A stretch of DNA of 64,000 nt from Brachypterus glaber (taxonomy: Eukaryota; Arthropoda; Insecta; Coleoptera; Kateretidae), in NCBI GenBank assembly GCA_958510825.1, contig OY294048.1:11425589-11489588 (forward strand). The letters are read 5' to 3'. The notes under the pieces were generated by a model, which saw nothing but the letters and a program-made list of their open reading frames with translations, ran no database searches and was not told where the DNA came from. The first letter of the stretch is position 1. Each line of letters starts with the position of its first letter. Positions 9,911 through 21,368 of this stretch are shown here, one piece after another. The position numbers and the translations under genes were made by a program.

Positions 9911-11126
9911 AAATGAAAGAAAAGTCAAATTAATCACTAAATGAACAAAGAATTTAATCTGTCTTTAAAGAAAGTAGGAATTCTCTAATTATAAATGATC
10001 AAAAATTTTAAAAAGTAATTTTCTCTTGTCTCTTTTTTTTGTTATTTATTTTTGTTCCGTAAAGTAAGAAAAAAATTATAAAAGAATATAACATTGATTC
10101 AAAAAAATACAATACTTTTTACAGTAGAAAGTGTCTAGTTACCTACCTTATAGAAAAATTTACAGATCTCTAAACTTTAATATTTGATTGTATCTAAAAG
10201 CTCCACTTTTTGTATTATAAATAGGAACAAAAAGTTTAATTTTTCGCACATGTGTTAAATTTTGTTAATTAATATGCCATTTTAAAAAATAAACAATTTT
10301 ATTTTAAGGTTATATCAACAAAAGACCAGATTATTTGTGCTGCGCAAATTGCGCAAGGCTTGAAGCAAGGCATATGCAACCTATAAAATATTGTCTTTTT
10401 ACGAGTTAAATATCTAATATCTATTATATGGGGGTTGTACCTCTAGTAATCTATGATCTTTACGGTAATCTAGGGTTGTATAATCTATGGTTGAATATGA
10501 TGGACCAATGATTTTCACTTTTCGAAGTGTTTTTTGTAAAACATGTTTTATAGGTACTAATTTAGTTAATATTTTTTAATATAAAATGCAATAAATAAAT
10601 TTCGTATCTAAAGACACTTGTGAATAGCAATTTAATTAAATAATTAAGTGAAACATCAGATGCCAAAACAGCTGAATAATAATTCATTATTAACTATGGT
10701 GCAATTTCATTATTTTTAGAAACTCTGACGTCATATGTAGAGAAATAATATTTCTACCAATAAAAAGAACAGTAATAAAGATGTGGTTTTAGGCTGGTGG
10801 TGAAAAAATTTTACGCACCGAGGTGAAAAGGCTTTTTTACTGGGCAGTGTGTTTTATTTATTTTATGCATGATTGCAACTGGCACACCGCATGCAAGCAC
10901 TTGCTATTTGAGTTTACCAAAACGAAGTGGATTATGACAGGTAGTCTGTAGAGTATAAATTTTATACTATCGTACTCAGCAAAAGAGCAGTAAGTACTGT
11001 ACACACCAGTAAATATTGAAAATTTCAATGTTTGTGTTTTAAAACACGTTCTAACTAATGTGATAACTTCTATTTTTTTTTGTTTCTAAGGCTGGTAAAA
11101 AAGCAAAAAAAAAACACATTAAAATT
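9911..11126. other. unassigned sequence
   Basis: AT-rich. A small GCGCAAATTGCGC palindrome lies near 10340. No gene or named repeat recognised. Confidence 0.4.
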
Positions 11127-11139
11127 TAAAAGACTAATA

Positions 11140-11676
11140 GTAGTAGTAGTAGTAATGGTGGGGAGGTCAAGCCTGGCAACTAGACCATATGGTCCTTTTT
11201 GCCTACCCCTGTGTTACTAGTTTTTCTACTCTAACGAGGATTTTTGTTGTTGTACCCCGGGACCTACAGTTTAGCGAGGGATCCGAACCTCGTATTGTCG
11301 GAATTTTTGGCTAAGTGAGCGGCTTTGATCCTTAAGTTTATTGGCTGCCAGTGCACTTGGACCGGCGCCAAACTGCTTAAGGATCATTTTCGCTTTTAGC
11401 CTTAGTAAAAAAGTCCTTAAATTGAGCTCTGCCAACAGACCTTGCTGCTCCCTCTCGTTGCGCCCGGGTAGTATCACAGGTACGAGTGCTATGCGGCATT
11501 ATTCACTGCAAACCTCTTTCTGTACTGTGTGCTTAGATCTTCGGCAGCACAAGCCAACGTGGTGGGGAAACGACGGTATTTTATTTCTGTAAAAAAGTTG
11601 TTCCACAACCGAAGATTGAACCCCGGCCTCTCGAATACTAGATCGAGGCGTTCACGACTGAGCTACCGCCGCCCCC
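11140..11676 (-). mobile_element. 537-bp tRNA-derived SINE with 13-bp TSD
   Basis: On the minus strand the element begins GGGGGCGGCGGTAGCTCAG. It has A box TAGCTCAGTCG (11655-11665) and B box GGGTTCAATCTTC (11611-11623), so a tRNA-like head. It ends with CCACCATTACTAC and a (TAC)n tail. The 13-bp duplication TAAAAGACTAATA flanks it exactly (11127-11139 and 11677-11689). Its last 60 bp match the 3' end of the LINE fragment at 13419-13786. The internal open frames (11271-11477, 11341-11592) are incidental. Confidence 0.88.
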
Positions 11677-11768
11677 TAAAAGACTAATAAAAATATTAAA
11701 TATTTAAAGATTAAACGAATTTAAAACGTTTTAATCTTCTGTCTGTTCTATTAAATAGGCATTTTACA

Positions 11769-12018
11769 ACGAACTAAGAACTCTTCTCTCTAGAATACGC
11801 ATACCGTTAATATAAAGTATCGCCAACATCTCGGTTTGTTTGTAAACAAATAGTAGGTATATTTAGGCCTGAACAATAACAGTTACAAGTAACTGTTATT
11901 GTTGTCTCTATTAGAACAAAGCTGTGCGAGTAAGACAGACAAATGTATATGTTGGCTACGTTTTTGTCAGTTTTTACAAATGAAATGATTATTCTAGAGA
12001 GAAGAGTTATTAGTTCGT
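11769..12018. mobile_element. MITE-D, copy 1
   Basis: About 250 bp with inverted ends ACTCTTCTCTCTAGAATA and its complement. An internal perfect hairpin CAATAACAGTTAC..GTAACTGTTATTG sits near 11876-11904. About 90% identical by eye to 20782-21021. Non-coding. Confidence 0.8.
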
Positions 12019-12121
12019 AAGAATTTTAAAATAACTACCAAACCAAATAAAACCATGCCGAAAAGGTTATGGTCAGTGACAAAACCTGGTTGGATCCACA
12101 GCCTAAACTAAAAGAGGACTA

Positions 12122-12233
12122 CAGAAGAAGAAAAAGAAGAAAAAGAAGAAGAAGAAGAAGAAGAAGAAGAAGAAGAAGAAGAAGAAGAAGAAGAAGAAGA
12201 AGAAGAAGCAGAAGAAGAAGAAGAAGAAGAACA
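12122..12233. repeat. (GAA)n microsatellite
   Basis: About 110 bp of GAA/AGA repeats with few interruptions. The Arg-rich frame across it is a by-product of the repeat. Confidence 0.95.
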
Positions 12234-13418
12234 TTGAAGATTTTATTAGACTTCGATTTCAAAACGTTCAGTACTGATGTCTAAATTTTGAATTTTTTTG
12301 TTTATACTGCTCTATTGCTAAGACGATAGTATTTGCATCTCGCGTGTACCAAATTAACACTAAGCATAATTAAATTTCATGGGTCTACGAACAGTGACTA
12401 ATTTTGTTACCGAATTTAACGTAAAAACGAATAATTTTATTTAAATTTATACGTCAATTTTGCATAAGTGTTGATACTAAGGTAGTTGCACACAGTATTT
12501 GTTACCGTATTAAATACTAAACAATTTTGTATATACAGGGTTATTCAGAAATAGGTTCGGGAAATTTAAGAGGTGATTCTACGTTAAAAAATATTAAAAA
12601 AAAGTTCCTATAAAGGTTGGTCAGGAAATGAGCTACGACCCTCCTAAGGGTACATCTAAAAAGTAGTTTCTATTTAATATTGCTGGAACCCTATAGAACG
12701 AATTTTTACACATGTCATAACATTGATAAAGGCTAGGTCATATCATGTAATTTTTATTTGGTAATTTTAACCAGGGATGTGCGAAGTGGGGGGCGATGTC
12801 ACTTTTTTGCCCCAAACTTTTTTATCCTTTAATTTTTTGACATTTTTTAAATAAAATATTAATCTTCAATTAAAAATACAAAAACAAGGTACTCTTAGTG
12901 TTAATTAAAGAGGCAATTTCACGTTCTGAGCATCAAAAATAAGAAGTAAAAAATTCCTCAATAAAAATTTCAACACTGAGAGATTCCACATTAAAAATAA
13001 CGAAAAAAACTTTACATACACAAATATCCACAAATCGCTTTTAAGGAAGCTGAAAACTGATTTTCGAACCTAGACGTATAAGAGATTTTTTATACAGTTT
13101 TTAGTGTAGAATCAGCATCCCGAATTAAAATTTTTATTGGTGCATTGTTTAGTTTCTATTTTTGATGCTCAGAACGTGAAATTGCCTCTCTAATTGCAAT
13201 TTTCTCGAAAACGGTTGGCTCTACAGTGTTACATAAAGAGTACCTTTTTTATGTATTTTTAATTAAAGATTAATAATTTGTTAAGAAAATGTCAAAAAAT
13301 CTACGGATAAAAAGAGTTTGGGCCAAAAAAGTTTCACCCCCCTCATTTTGCACGTCCCTGGTTAATACTACTAAATAAAAATTACATGAAATAATAAATA
13401 AAACCTACTTTTAGATGT

Positions 13419-13688
13419 GTGGAACTCACAGGGATCCTCACGGGTCACTGTGGACTAGGAAGGTACCTGTTCAAGATGAAGGTCGGTAACGACCCCGTCT
13501 GTTCGGGTTGCGGGATAGACGAAGAATTGCCCTTCCATTTCCTAGGACAATGCGATCGGTTCGGCAGAATACGACAGGAGATCTTTGGAGTGGCAACTCT
13601 CCGAAGAGAGGAGTTGCGTACCCTTGCCTGGACAGATATCGCGACCTTTATAAGGAGGTCCGGCAGGTTTAGGCAGGGAGTAGGGTAG
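13419..13688 (+). pseudogene. LINE ORF2 C-terminal fragment (CCHC knuckle)
   Basis: The 89 codons encode LTGILTGHCGLGRYLFKM, then a C-x2-C-x8-H-x4-C knuckle (CSGCGIDEELPFHFLGQC), then a short tail ending at TAG. This is the usual C-terminus of R1/jockey-type LINE ORF2 proteins downstream of RNase H. There is no upstream catalytic region because the copy is truncated at its 5' end, so it cannot encode an active protein. The frame is intact, suggesting a fairly recent insertion. Confidence 0.8.
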
Positions 13689-13786
13689 ATGTGTGGCTGG
13701 GACAGCTCGGGGCTGGCAAAAAGGGCCATAATGGCCTAGTTGCCTGGCTTGTAGCCTCTCCACCCTTACTACTACTACTACTTCTA
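13419..13786 (+). mobile_element. 5'-truncated LINE with 14-bp TSD
   Basis: A short 3' piece of a non-LTR retrotransposon ending in (TAC)n. CTACTTTTAGATGT occurs at 13405-13418 and again at 13787-13800, so this is a TSD. The insert carries the C-terminal codons of a LINE polyprotein and a 3' UTR of about 100 bp, whose last 60 bp are shared with the SINE at 11140-11676. Confidence 0.88.
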
Positions 13787-14070
13787 CTACTTTTAGATGT
13801 ACACTTAGGAGGGTCATAGCTCTCTCGGAAACTTTTTATTTAATAATTTTTTAATAATTGTGATTAAATAATTTTTCTTCGTGTAAGGTTCTTGTTATTA
13901 GCAGCGATTTCAACATGAAAACATGATTGATGATGTGTTCCTTTTTATTAAATTCATAAGTTGACCTAATTCCGAAGAGATATTTTTCTCACACTTATTA
14001 TTGACTAGAAATATACTTACAAGAAAGTCATTTGTAAATTGTTTGTTTTATTTTAGGGCCATTCCTGCAA

Positions 14071-14140
14071 AACTGACACGAATTTCGACACATTATATTT
14101 CTGCGTAACTGACACGAATTTCGACACATTATATTAGGGT
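14071..14140. repeat. 36-bp tandem duplication
   Basis: AACTGACACGAATTTCGACA plus a short tail is repeated at 14071 and 14107. Confidence 0.7.
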
Positions 14141-14289
14141 TAAAATAAATAAAATTCCCCAACTGAGAAAAAAGTTGTCGTAACTAAATAAAGAGCATGG
14201 TTTTGGCATTAAAGTCCTATTTATAACTTTATAAATTTCTTATAAAGTTTATTAAAAATTATAAATTATTATAAATACGTTTTATTATG

Positions 14290-14430
14290 CAGCGGTGCAC
14301 AGTGGTCCCAGAATTAAAAGAAGTTACAAAAGTCTGCTTTTTTAGCATAGGGCCATTTTTTGCATCGGTGATTACGGAAAGAATTTAAAAAATATTTTTG
14401 CGACATTAGGGTGAAATTTGGCAAAAAGGC
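14290..14430. repeat. dispersed repeat E, copy 1 (uninterrupted)
   Basis: Contains GCATAGGGCCATTTTTTGCA and GCGACATTAGGGTG, and is paralogous to 14850-15130. This copy lacks the MITE found in the second. Confidence 0.55.
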
Positions 14431-14849
14431 TTCTTTTGGTAATATTAATACAGATCAATTCCCAAAAACTCAAAATTCAAAATGGCGGAATAAATATGGC
14501 CAATTTATTTTTAAAATGTTGCCAAAATTAACGAAAATAAGGCACTAAACAAAGAAAAATTGAGAGATTTAACACAATCTATTATGAGTATTTTACTTAA
14601 ATATACTACTAATTACTTTAAAAATTTCATGATTTTCTACTGGCGCGTTTTTTTTTATTTAATTTTGAAAAAATAAAATAAAAAATTGTGAAAATATGAG
14701 TAATATGTAATTTTTATATTCTATTCATATACATATGTATTAAACAAAATTATCTTAAAATAATTACAGATTTACGAAGAAAAACTATTTAGTACCATAC
14801 ATAATTGATTTTGAATATTTAAGAAAATAAAATCGTAATAGAAAACATC

Positions 14850-15130
14850 CGATTGGTCCTAGAAAAAAAGTGACACAAGTCAGTTTTTTTTGCATAGGGA
14901 TATTTTTTACACCGCTGATTACGAAAAAAATAATGACAAATCTGAAAAAATTATTCGCGTCATGAGAATGTTCAAGTATTACGTAACGCAAATTTTGATC
15001 ATCGGACTCCCCTACCTGTAACGCTATTTTCCTATACCATTAACAAGGGCGTAACACTCAAAAATGACCTTCACCCCCCTAGGAGCGTTACGTAATACTT
15101 GAACGTTCCCCATTAGGGTGGTTTATCTTT
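14850..15130. repeat. dispersed repeat E, copy 2 (interrupted by MITE)
   Basis: GCATAGGGATATTTTTTACA through TTCGCGTCAT, then the MITE, then ATTAGGGTGG. The flanks rejoin to match copy 1 at 14400-14413. Confidence 0.55.
14964..15111. mobile_element. 148-bp MITE (TTCAAGTATTACGTAACG ends)
   Basis: Inverted ends GAATGTTCAAGTATTACG and CGTAATACTTGAACGTTC. AT flanks both sides, and the uninterrupted paralogue at 14407-14412 has a single AT, consistent with a 2-bp target duplication. No coding capacity. Confidence 0.75.
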
Positions 15131-15236
15131 TTTTTTTTTAAGTCAAGGCACCTTACTTTAAATTGAATCTGTACAAAAATAAACTAGACAATTTTTGTGG
15201 CGATTTCTGTATATTGCGTTATTAAAAAGTAAAAAA

Positions 15237-17073
15237 ACACGGTACTCTTGAATGATCAATGGGTTGAACTAACGTGGCAAAAAAATCTGACCATGGAACA
15301 TGGTAGTAGAAAGTTCACTTGTTATAGAACCATCGACAGCCAAATCCCAAAAACTTGTTTATGGAAAATAATGTTAAATAACCGTCTGCAGAGTTCATGG
15401 TCAATACAAACTTAAAGTGTACATTATGTTGCTTGATTTTGGTAGTATTTCTCGTGCTGATTCCGAATATGTTTTAAGTTACTCTCTATCTTTTTCCATT
15501 TTTGAGAAAAAAGCTTATAAAAATCACAAAAAATATTTTTTCGCATGTTTTAATGTAGCCTAGACATTTTGTTATAAGACGATAAAATAACTTTCTTGGC
15601 TTAAATTGTTGTCCGATTCTCATTCTGTATAGTTCCAAAGGAATATCTTGGATTTTTTTTTCTTTTGGTAAATCTAAATACATATTTAAACACCCTTGAA
15701 ATCGCGTTTTTATTAAAATACTTTTTTTGTTAACCAGTGTCATTACAGATGTTTTAGATTTGATGGATTTGTCCAACACAGAGGCGCGTTAATAATTTTT
15801 TCCGAATACTTGAGAATGTTAATAATACTATTAACCTACCTATTACTAGCTTGTTATAAATTGACTTATTTGTCAGAAATAATGTTATAACAATAAATGT
15901 TGAATTTTGATGAAGGCTTTTATTTTTTACCTTCAGTATTATTTACATATATGTAAGTATTTTGAACTTAATAATTATATATTTGATTTAAGAGTGATAT
16001 TTTGCCAAAAAGAATTTATATTACGGTTATATAAAATAAATAATTGCTTCTATACTGATAACTTTTAAATTTATCTTAGATAATGAGCGACCACGAAAAT
16101 AATAGAAAAAAGGTTTGTGCTGCCTGCGGAGTGAAAATTTCATTTAAAAAATGTAAAGAAGTCCATTTTAGGATAACTAAAAAATGTATTTATTTATTTA
16201 TTTTATTTTGTTTAGACATAATATGCTATATGCTTAAGCTTTAATTATCATGTATTAGAAAAAAAAAACAAGCAGCCGTTTTTAAATTCATAAGCATATA
16301 TATCTAATTCCTTTAATTTTTACTTATATTTTATACAGAAAATGAAAGAAGGTAGTTCAGAATTTGATAAAAAAAACGTGTATATTGTAAAAAACTTTTG
16401 ATCTGAGGTAAATTGTTGATTAGTTTTTAATTTAATTTAAAAACCATCGTTCAATACTTCACACTGTGAAGTCTATAATAATAAATGTTTTTGTCTCGGC
16501 AAAATATAGAAAATAACTTTAGGAACGTCTATGTACACATCTGACAATTACTTTTCAAAGTGAAAGATATATTATGAACACTATGTAACAAAATAATTAA
16601 TTTTTTAATTTAAACACGTTTATAATAAAATTTTAAAAATTTTCACAAAAATGTTAGACGAGATGTTCCTTTATAATAATACAAAACGAGAATCGGACAA
16701 TAATTTAGGCTAAGAAAGTTATTTTATTGTCTTATAGCAAAATGTCTAGGCTACATTAAAACATGCGAAAAAATTATTTTTGTGATTTTTATACGCTTTT
16801 CTCTCAAAAACCGAAAAAGATGGAGCGTAACTTAAAACATATTCGGAATCAGCACGAGAATTACTACCAAAATCATGCAACATAATGTACACTTTAAGTT
16901 TGTATTGACCATGAACTCTGCAGATAGTTATTTAACATTATTTTCCAGAAACAAGTTTTTGGGATTTGGCTGTCGCTGATTCTATAACAAGTGAACCTTC
17001 TACTACCATGTTCCATGGTCAGATTTTTTTGCCACGTTAGTTCAACCTAATGATCATTCAAGAGTACCGTGAA
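15237..17073. mobile_element. FB-E: 1.8-kb element with ~400-bp inverted arms
   Basis: The left arm (15237 to about 15640, starting CACGGTACTCTTGAATGATC) is the inverted complement of 16680-17073. The 1-kb centre is not palindromic and contains a 53-codon ORF at 16083-16244. The arms differ by scattered substitutions, so the copy is not very recent. Confidence 0.8.
16083..16244 (+). CDS. 53-aa hypothetical ORF with CxxC motif, inside FB-E
   Basis: It starts at ATG 16083 and ends at TAA 16244. Residues 1-36 are hydrophilic with a zinc-finger-like VCAACGVKI (Cys12 and Cys15) and two further cysteines. The rest is low-complexity, hydrophobic and AT-driven, as if the reading frame had run into an intron or non-coding DNA. 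The N-terminal part resembles the start of transposon-associated zinc-binding proteins, but I cannot name a family. It lies centrally between the FB-E arms, so it may be a remnant first exon of the parent transposon. It could also be chance. Confidence 0.3.
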   Translation: MSDHENNRKKVCAACGVKISFKKCKEVHFRITKKCIYLFILFCLDIICYMLKL

Positions 17074-17396
17074 AACGAGATCCAGGTTAATTTTTTTCTG
17101 GATTCGCCCTTTAGTAAAACGCATGATGGATTGTATCCAATGTTTATATTGAATATTTCATTAGATATTTTTTCGAGCTAATAAATCATATTTTCTAATA
17201 AACTTGAAAACAAATCAATATTTGAAGCCTTCATCACAAGCTTAAGCCTATAGATTATACGCTGAAACTTTTTTAATATACTTCATTTCCCCATACAGAT
17301 AAAAATTTACTTATCAAAGGCATCAAGGGATTAGGTATACTTAACCTTTCATTAGTCTGGTATTTTTTTAGTTAGTATTTAGATTTTTTTTTTGCA
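17074..17396. other. unassigned sequence
   Basis: AT-rich, no feature seen. Confidence 0.4.
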
Positions 17397-18417
17397 TTTA
17401 AGGGGTTCTGATTTTTGTATTTTTTTTTTAGACGACCTGAATTATTTTTATGTACAAAACTTTTTACAAAGTATTAGACACTTCTTAAAGTTCAAAAAAA
17501 AATTGTTATTTTTTGCCGTCATAAATAAATGTGCAAATGTTTCAGCGATAGCTCAGCCCCCAATGGTCCGAAACACAAAAATCAAAAACAGTCTTGTTAA
17601 AAATGACATCCTTTAGTTCGCTAGTGTAGACATAAGTTAAAATTCCAAAAAACAAAAATTCCACGCGTATTTTAGTGAAAAAAACAAAAAAATGCAATTT
17701 TCCGACCAAAAACGGGTAAAAAAGGAGGAATAAAAAATAAATTACAAGCCTTTAAAAAAAAATTACACTAGCGAACTCACCAACATGATTTTCGACAAAA
17801 TACCGAAAGATTTAAGTCGATATGTAAAATAGTTTTTTTTTTAATCGCTGGAACCGCTTTGAAAAATGGAATTTTGAGATAAACGCGTTTAAAGGTTTTT
17901 TTTATATTTTAAAGTATACAAAACAAGCACCAATAAAATTTTAATTCTGCAGTAATAAAAAGATACACATAAAAAACATTGGGGCAAAAAAGTAATAAGC
18001 CCCCCCCCCGTTTCGCACGCCCCTGGTTAAAATAAGTACATAAAATAACATACGAAGATGGGCGTTATTAAGATTAGTTCATATGCAAAACCTCCCTGCT
18101 GTGTCTCATAGGGTTCCTGAGTTATTAAATAAAAACAAAATTTTTTAGCCACATTCAAAGGGGCGTATCTCCCTTACGACGTATTTTTAGACATATGTGT
18201 ATAGGAACTTCTGTCATATTTTATGATGTAGAATCGCCCCTTAAAATTTTATAATTTTATTATTTTTTTATGAATATATAATAAAAAGTCCAAATATGTA
18301 TAACTTTTTAAACAAGACAAATTTCGTCAAAATATTTTAGGAGCGTATTCTAGACATACTGAGTATAAAAAATAAAAAAAAAAAATTTTGAAATAAAAAA
18401 TCAGAACAACCCCTTAA
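17397..18417. mobile_element. TIR element F (TTAAGGGGTT ends)
   Basis: TTTAAGGGGTTCTGATTTTT at the left end is inverted as AAAATCAGAACAACCCCTTAA at the right. The interior holds a diverged half copy of FB-A at about 17945-18245. The ORF at 17392-17616 is not convincing. Confidence 0.55.
17945..18245 (-). repeat. FB-A right-half fragment
   Basis: CCCCGTTTCGCACGCCCCTGG, then GGTTCCTGAGTTATTAAAT, then AGGGGCGTATCTCCC reproduce the right arm of FB-A. The left arm is missing. Confidence 0.7.
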
Positions 18418-18598
18418 CGTTAAAATAATGTTGTATTTTGTGTAAATTATGAGTAAATGTTTGGTTTTTTGAGTTCTAACAGGTCATTGGCGGTCACAAA
18501 GTGTTTTTTTTTTGGTTGTATAAAGCAAATATTTTACATAGAGAAAAAAAAAAGAAAAAGTGGAACATATATGACCCAGTAGGCATCTTAGTCGGATT

Positions 18599-18834
18599 AT
18601 ACAGGGTTATTCCAAAATAAGCTCAAAAAAATTATTATTTAGTTTAGGTGTTTTGGTGAAGAATACTAAAATTTTATTGGTGACGTTTTTGTTCCCCATT
18701 CAATATGTCCATCTTCGAAGGGCTCTCCCTTAGGACTCATTTACGGGCCAACCTTTATAGGAACTTTTTTTCATATTTTTTAATGTAGAGCCACCTCTTA
18801 AATTTCTCGAACTTATTTCTAAATAACCCTGTAT
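18599..18834. mobile_element. 236-bp short element, CAGGGTTATT ends
   Basis: Tips TACAGGGTTATTCCAAAATA and ATTTCTAAATAACCCTGTAT. The right half (TATAGGAACTTTTTTTCATA, then ATGTAGAGCCACCTCTTAAA) resembles the FB-A-like element at 12533. Non-coding. Confidence 0.65.
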
Positions 18835-19365
18835 ATGTCCTGTCACGCAATGTTTTTTTCACATTGTAGAGCATATATAGCGCTTTATATACTCTACAAT
18901 GTCTACAGTTAAACGTGCTGTTTATGTAGTTTGGTTTACAAATGTTTATATTTAAAATTTTAATTATTTAAAAAAAAAATCTATACAGTCTTAGTCAACT
19001 GCTTCTTGAGCTGAATAGTATTTAAAATATAATGTACAGAAACCTTTTGTGCACTTGTTATACAATATACTATTGTATTATATATAATAGTGAATGTACA
19101 AAATTACGATAGCAACAATCTATTACCTTACATTTTGTTAGAAAGAAGCTTTTACGCTAAATGGTTTTCTACAGTAAATGCATTTTATAGAAATCGGTTG
19201 TAATAAATAAATAAATAAATAATATTTATGATATATTTAAAATTTTTTTTTAATTTCATGTTATACTTTGTGTACTGTTGTGTACCTATATGAAAAAAAT
19301 TGATAAATTATATACTATATATCACATAACCTGAAAAATAAAATATTCACTTTTAAAATTTAATC
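18835..19365. other. unassigned AT-rich sequence
   Basis: A small hairpin around GTAGAGCATATATAGCGC at 18870-18900. Otherwise AT-rich and featureless. Confidence 0.4.
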
Positions 19366-19378
19366 TAATCGCATTCAA

Positions 19379-20047
19379 TATGAATGCCATAGCGAGCTAT
19401 GTAGACTGGCTGAACATAACAAAGTAAATTTCATATGGGTACCAGGACATCAAGGTATAGATGGTAATGAGAAGGCAGACGATCTTGCAAGAAAGTCTAG
19501 TGAAGCCGTACTCACAGGACCAGAACCGTGTTATGGGGTACCACATTCCACTGCCAGACACGAGGTCAGGAAAATGTTGCGCAATGAACACCAGCAACAT
19601 TGGATAGATGCACCTAAAATGAGGCACTCCAAACTCTTTCTAGGGGGGCCAACCAAGAAAAGAACCAGCTTACTTCTAGGCATGTCCAGAAGTCAACTGA
19701 GGGCAATAACGGGTATAATAACTGGGCACTGCTTACTGAACAAGCACCGACACCAAATGTGACAGACTATGAGCCCCGTGTGCAGGAGATCTGGGGAAGG
19801 GGACGAGGAGCCCTACCACCTCATATGTGAATGTCCATCTCTAATAGGCCTAAGATGGAGGTACTTTGGGAACGACTCGCTGGAAACAAACGAGATCATG
19901 AACACTCCCCTGAAACCGTACCCGGACTTTATAAAGGAAACAGGGATGATATGAGGAGATCTGTGCGGTTAATACAAAGGTCCCTAGAGATCAGGTGTTG
20001 AACGCTGTGAACCCCGCACTGAACTAAACTAAACTAAACTAACTAAC
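19379..20047 (+). pseudogene. LINE ORF2 fragment: RNase H and C-terminal knuckle
   Basis: One continuous frame from 19379 to 19954 is interrupted only by TGA at 19760. It encodes VNFIWVPGHQGIDGNEKAD, the classic RNase H segment of jockey/R1/I-type LINEs, then about 110 residues, then a degraded knuckle (C-x2-S-x8-H-x4-C, second Cys lost). The 3' end carries (ACTAA)n. A near-identical 13-mer, TAATC(G/T)CATTCAA, flanks the insert at 19366-19378 and 20048-20060 and looks like a TSD. The copy is 5'-truncated and dead. Confidence 0.85.
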
Positions 20048-20060
20048 TAATCTCATTCAA

Positions 20061-20100
20061 AAGTTACGGAGTTTGTACCATTCAAAAGAATAACCCTGTA
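20061..20100. repeat. FB-C-like right-end remnant
   Basis: AAGTTACGG, then AAAAGAATAACCCTGTATGT matches the right end of FB-C. The LINE fragment appears to have inserted into it. Confidence 0.5.
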
Positions 20101-20239
20101 TGTACCTTAGAATTTGTTTTAGCTTTTTTCAGTTTCATATGTATTTTTTCTCTTTCTAGTATGATAATGCTACCAAGTATTTTTATAACAGGCACCAAAG
20201 CGGTATATCCACAATTAACGTAAGAATTACAAATTGCAC

Positions 20240-20405
20240 TAAATGGGCACAATTAAGTAATTTTTATACCCGGAAATTTATTACTTTCTGCAATTCTAAC
20301 AAAATCATTAACTACTTTATCCAAGGCATGGGTTAAATCAAAGAATACAGCATATGCTCTGTCTAACAACTTATGTACTTTGGTAACTTGTCTGGTGTAA
20401 ATTTT
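20240..20405 (-). pseudogene. decayed reverse-transcriptase fragment (motif A)
   Basis: The minus strand reads ...QVTKVHKLLDRAYAVFFDL then THALDKVVNDFV. The FFDLTHALDKV block fits RT motif A (F-x-D-x-x-x-A-F-D-x-V) of non-LTR retrotransposons, with Phe changed to Leu. Both flanks lose similarity, so only about 50 residues remain. It is on the opposite strand to the 19.4-kb LINE and therefore a separate insertion. Confidence 0.55.
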
Positions 20406-20781
20406 ATTTCTTTAGAAGCCAACAACATTTTGCAATATAGCTGCTTAGTTTATTTTTTCATATAATAAACAATTTTCGTAAAGTTTGTGCAAAATTTTCT
20501 ATTAAGTACATATGTAAACAAAACCTCAAATAAATTTCACTAAGACAACATTACCCGTCTACAATTATGTATATACTAACTTTTACAGTAATTGCTCCTT
20601 GATAAACATTATCTAACGACTCCACATTTATAATGGGAAAGAGACAAGAAAATTATTAATGGGAAAGAACAAGGCTTCATTGACGTACACACAGAAAAAA
20701 TATTTTGACTAATTAATTCTATTATAATATTAGTGATTGCTATAGCCAGCGCTGTTTTGAATACAGAACAATAATCCACAA

Positions 20782-21021
20782 GCTAACAACTCTTCTCTCT
20801 AGAATACGCATACCGTTAATATAAAGTATCGCCAACATCTCGGTTTGTAAAAAAATAGTAGGTATATTCAGGCCTGAACAATAACAATTACCAGTAACTG
20901 TTATTGTTGTCTCTGTTAGAACAAAGCTGTGTGAGTAAGACAGACAAATGTATATGTTAGCTACGTCTTTTCAGTTTTTACAAATTAAATGCCTATTCTA
21001 GAGAGAAGAGTTATTAGTTCG
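20782..21021. mobile_element. MITE-D, copy 2
   Basis: The same inverted ends and internal hairpin as 11769-12018, with a few small deletions. Confidence 0.8.
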
Positions 21022-21368
21022 TTGACAATAATTAAAATATTAACACGTTGAGTCCCGCGAGCGACATCCGTAGTCCTCAAAAAGAAAACCCTTGGAAAAA
21101 ATGGAGAACATGCGTTTCTAAGCATTCATGAAAATTATTACGTGAAAAATTAATTTTTTGAATCTAAATCTAAAAAAAATATGTCAACTAGGTTTGCATA
21201 AAATAAGCGGACCGTGAATGAAGGAAGTGAAATGTTAGAAAGCATATTATCCAATACATCAATATATTATGCATATTCAGAATAAATTAATGGGCGTAAT
21301 TTACACCTTGTAAACTGTAGTAAATACCTGTTAACAAAGAAAATTAAGTTGTTAAAAAGGAAAAAGTT

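Larger units (their letters stand above)
12533..13850. mobile_element. FB-A-like foldback, diverged, interrupted by a LINE
   Basis: It starts TATACAGGGTTATTCAG. The arms carry AGGTGATTCTACGTTA, AACCAGGGATGTGCGAA and GCAATTTCACGTTCTGAG, with inverted counterparts at 13140-13410. This is a diverged relative of FB-A. A LINE fragment (13419-13786) is inserted in the right arm, and the arm resumes at 13801 before fading out near 13850. Confidence 0.7.

Noticed and set aside
11271..11592. Overlapping ORFs on both strands in a GC-richer segment
   Set aside because: Lie inside the 537-bp tRNA-derived SINE, which is non-coding.
12069..12284. Arg-rich 71-codon ORF
   Set aside because: Translation of a GAA microsatellite.
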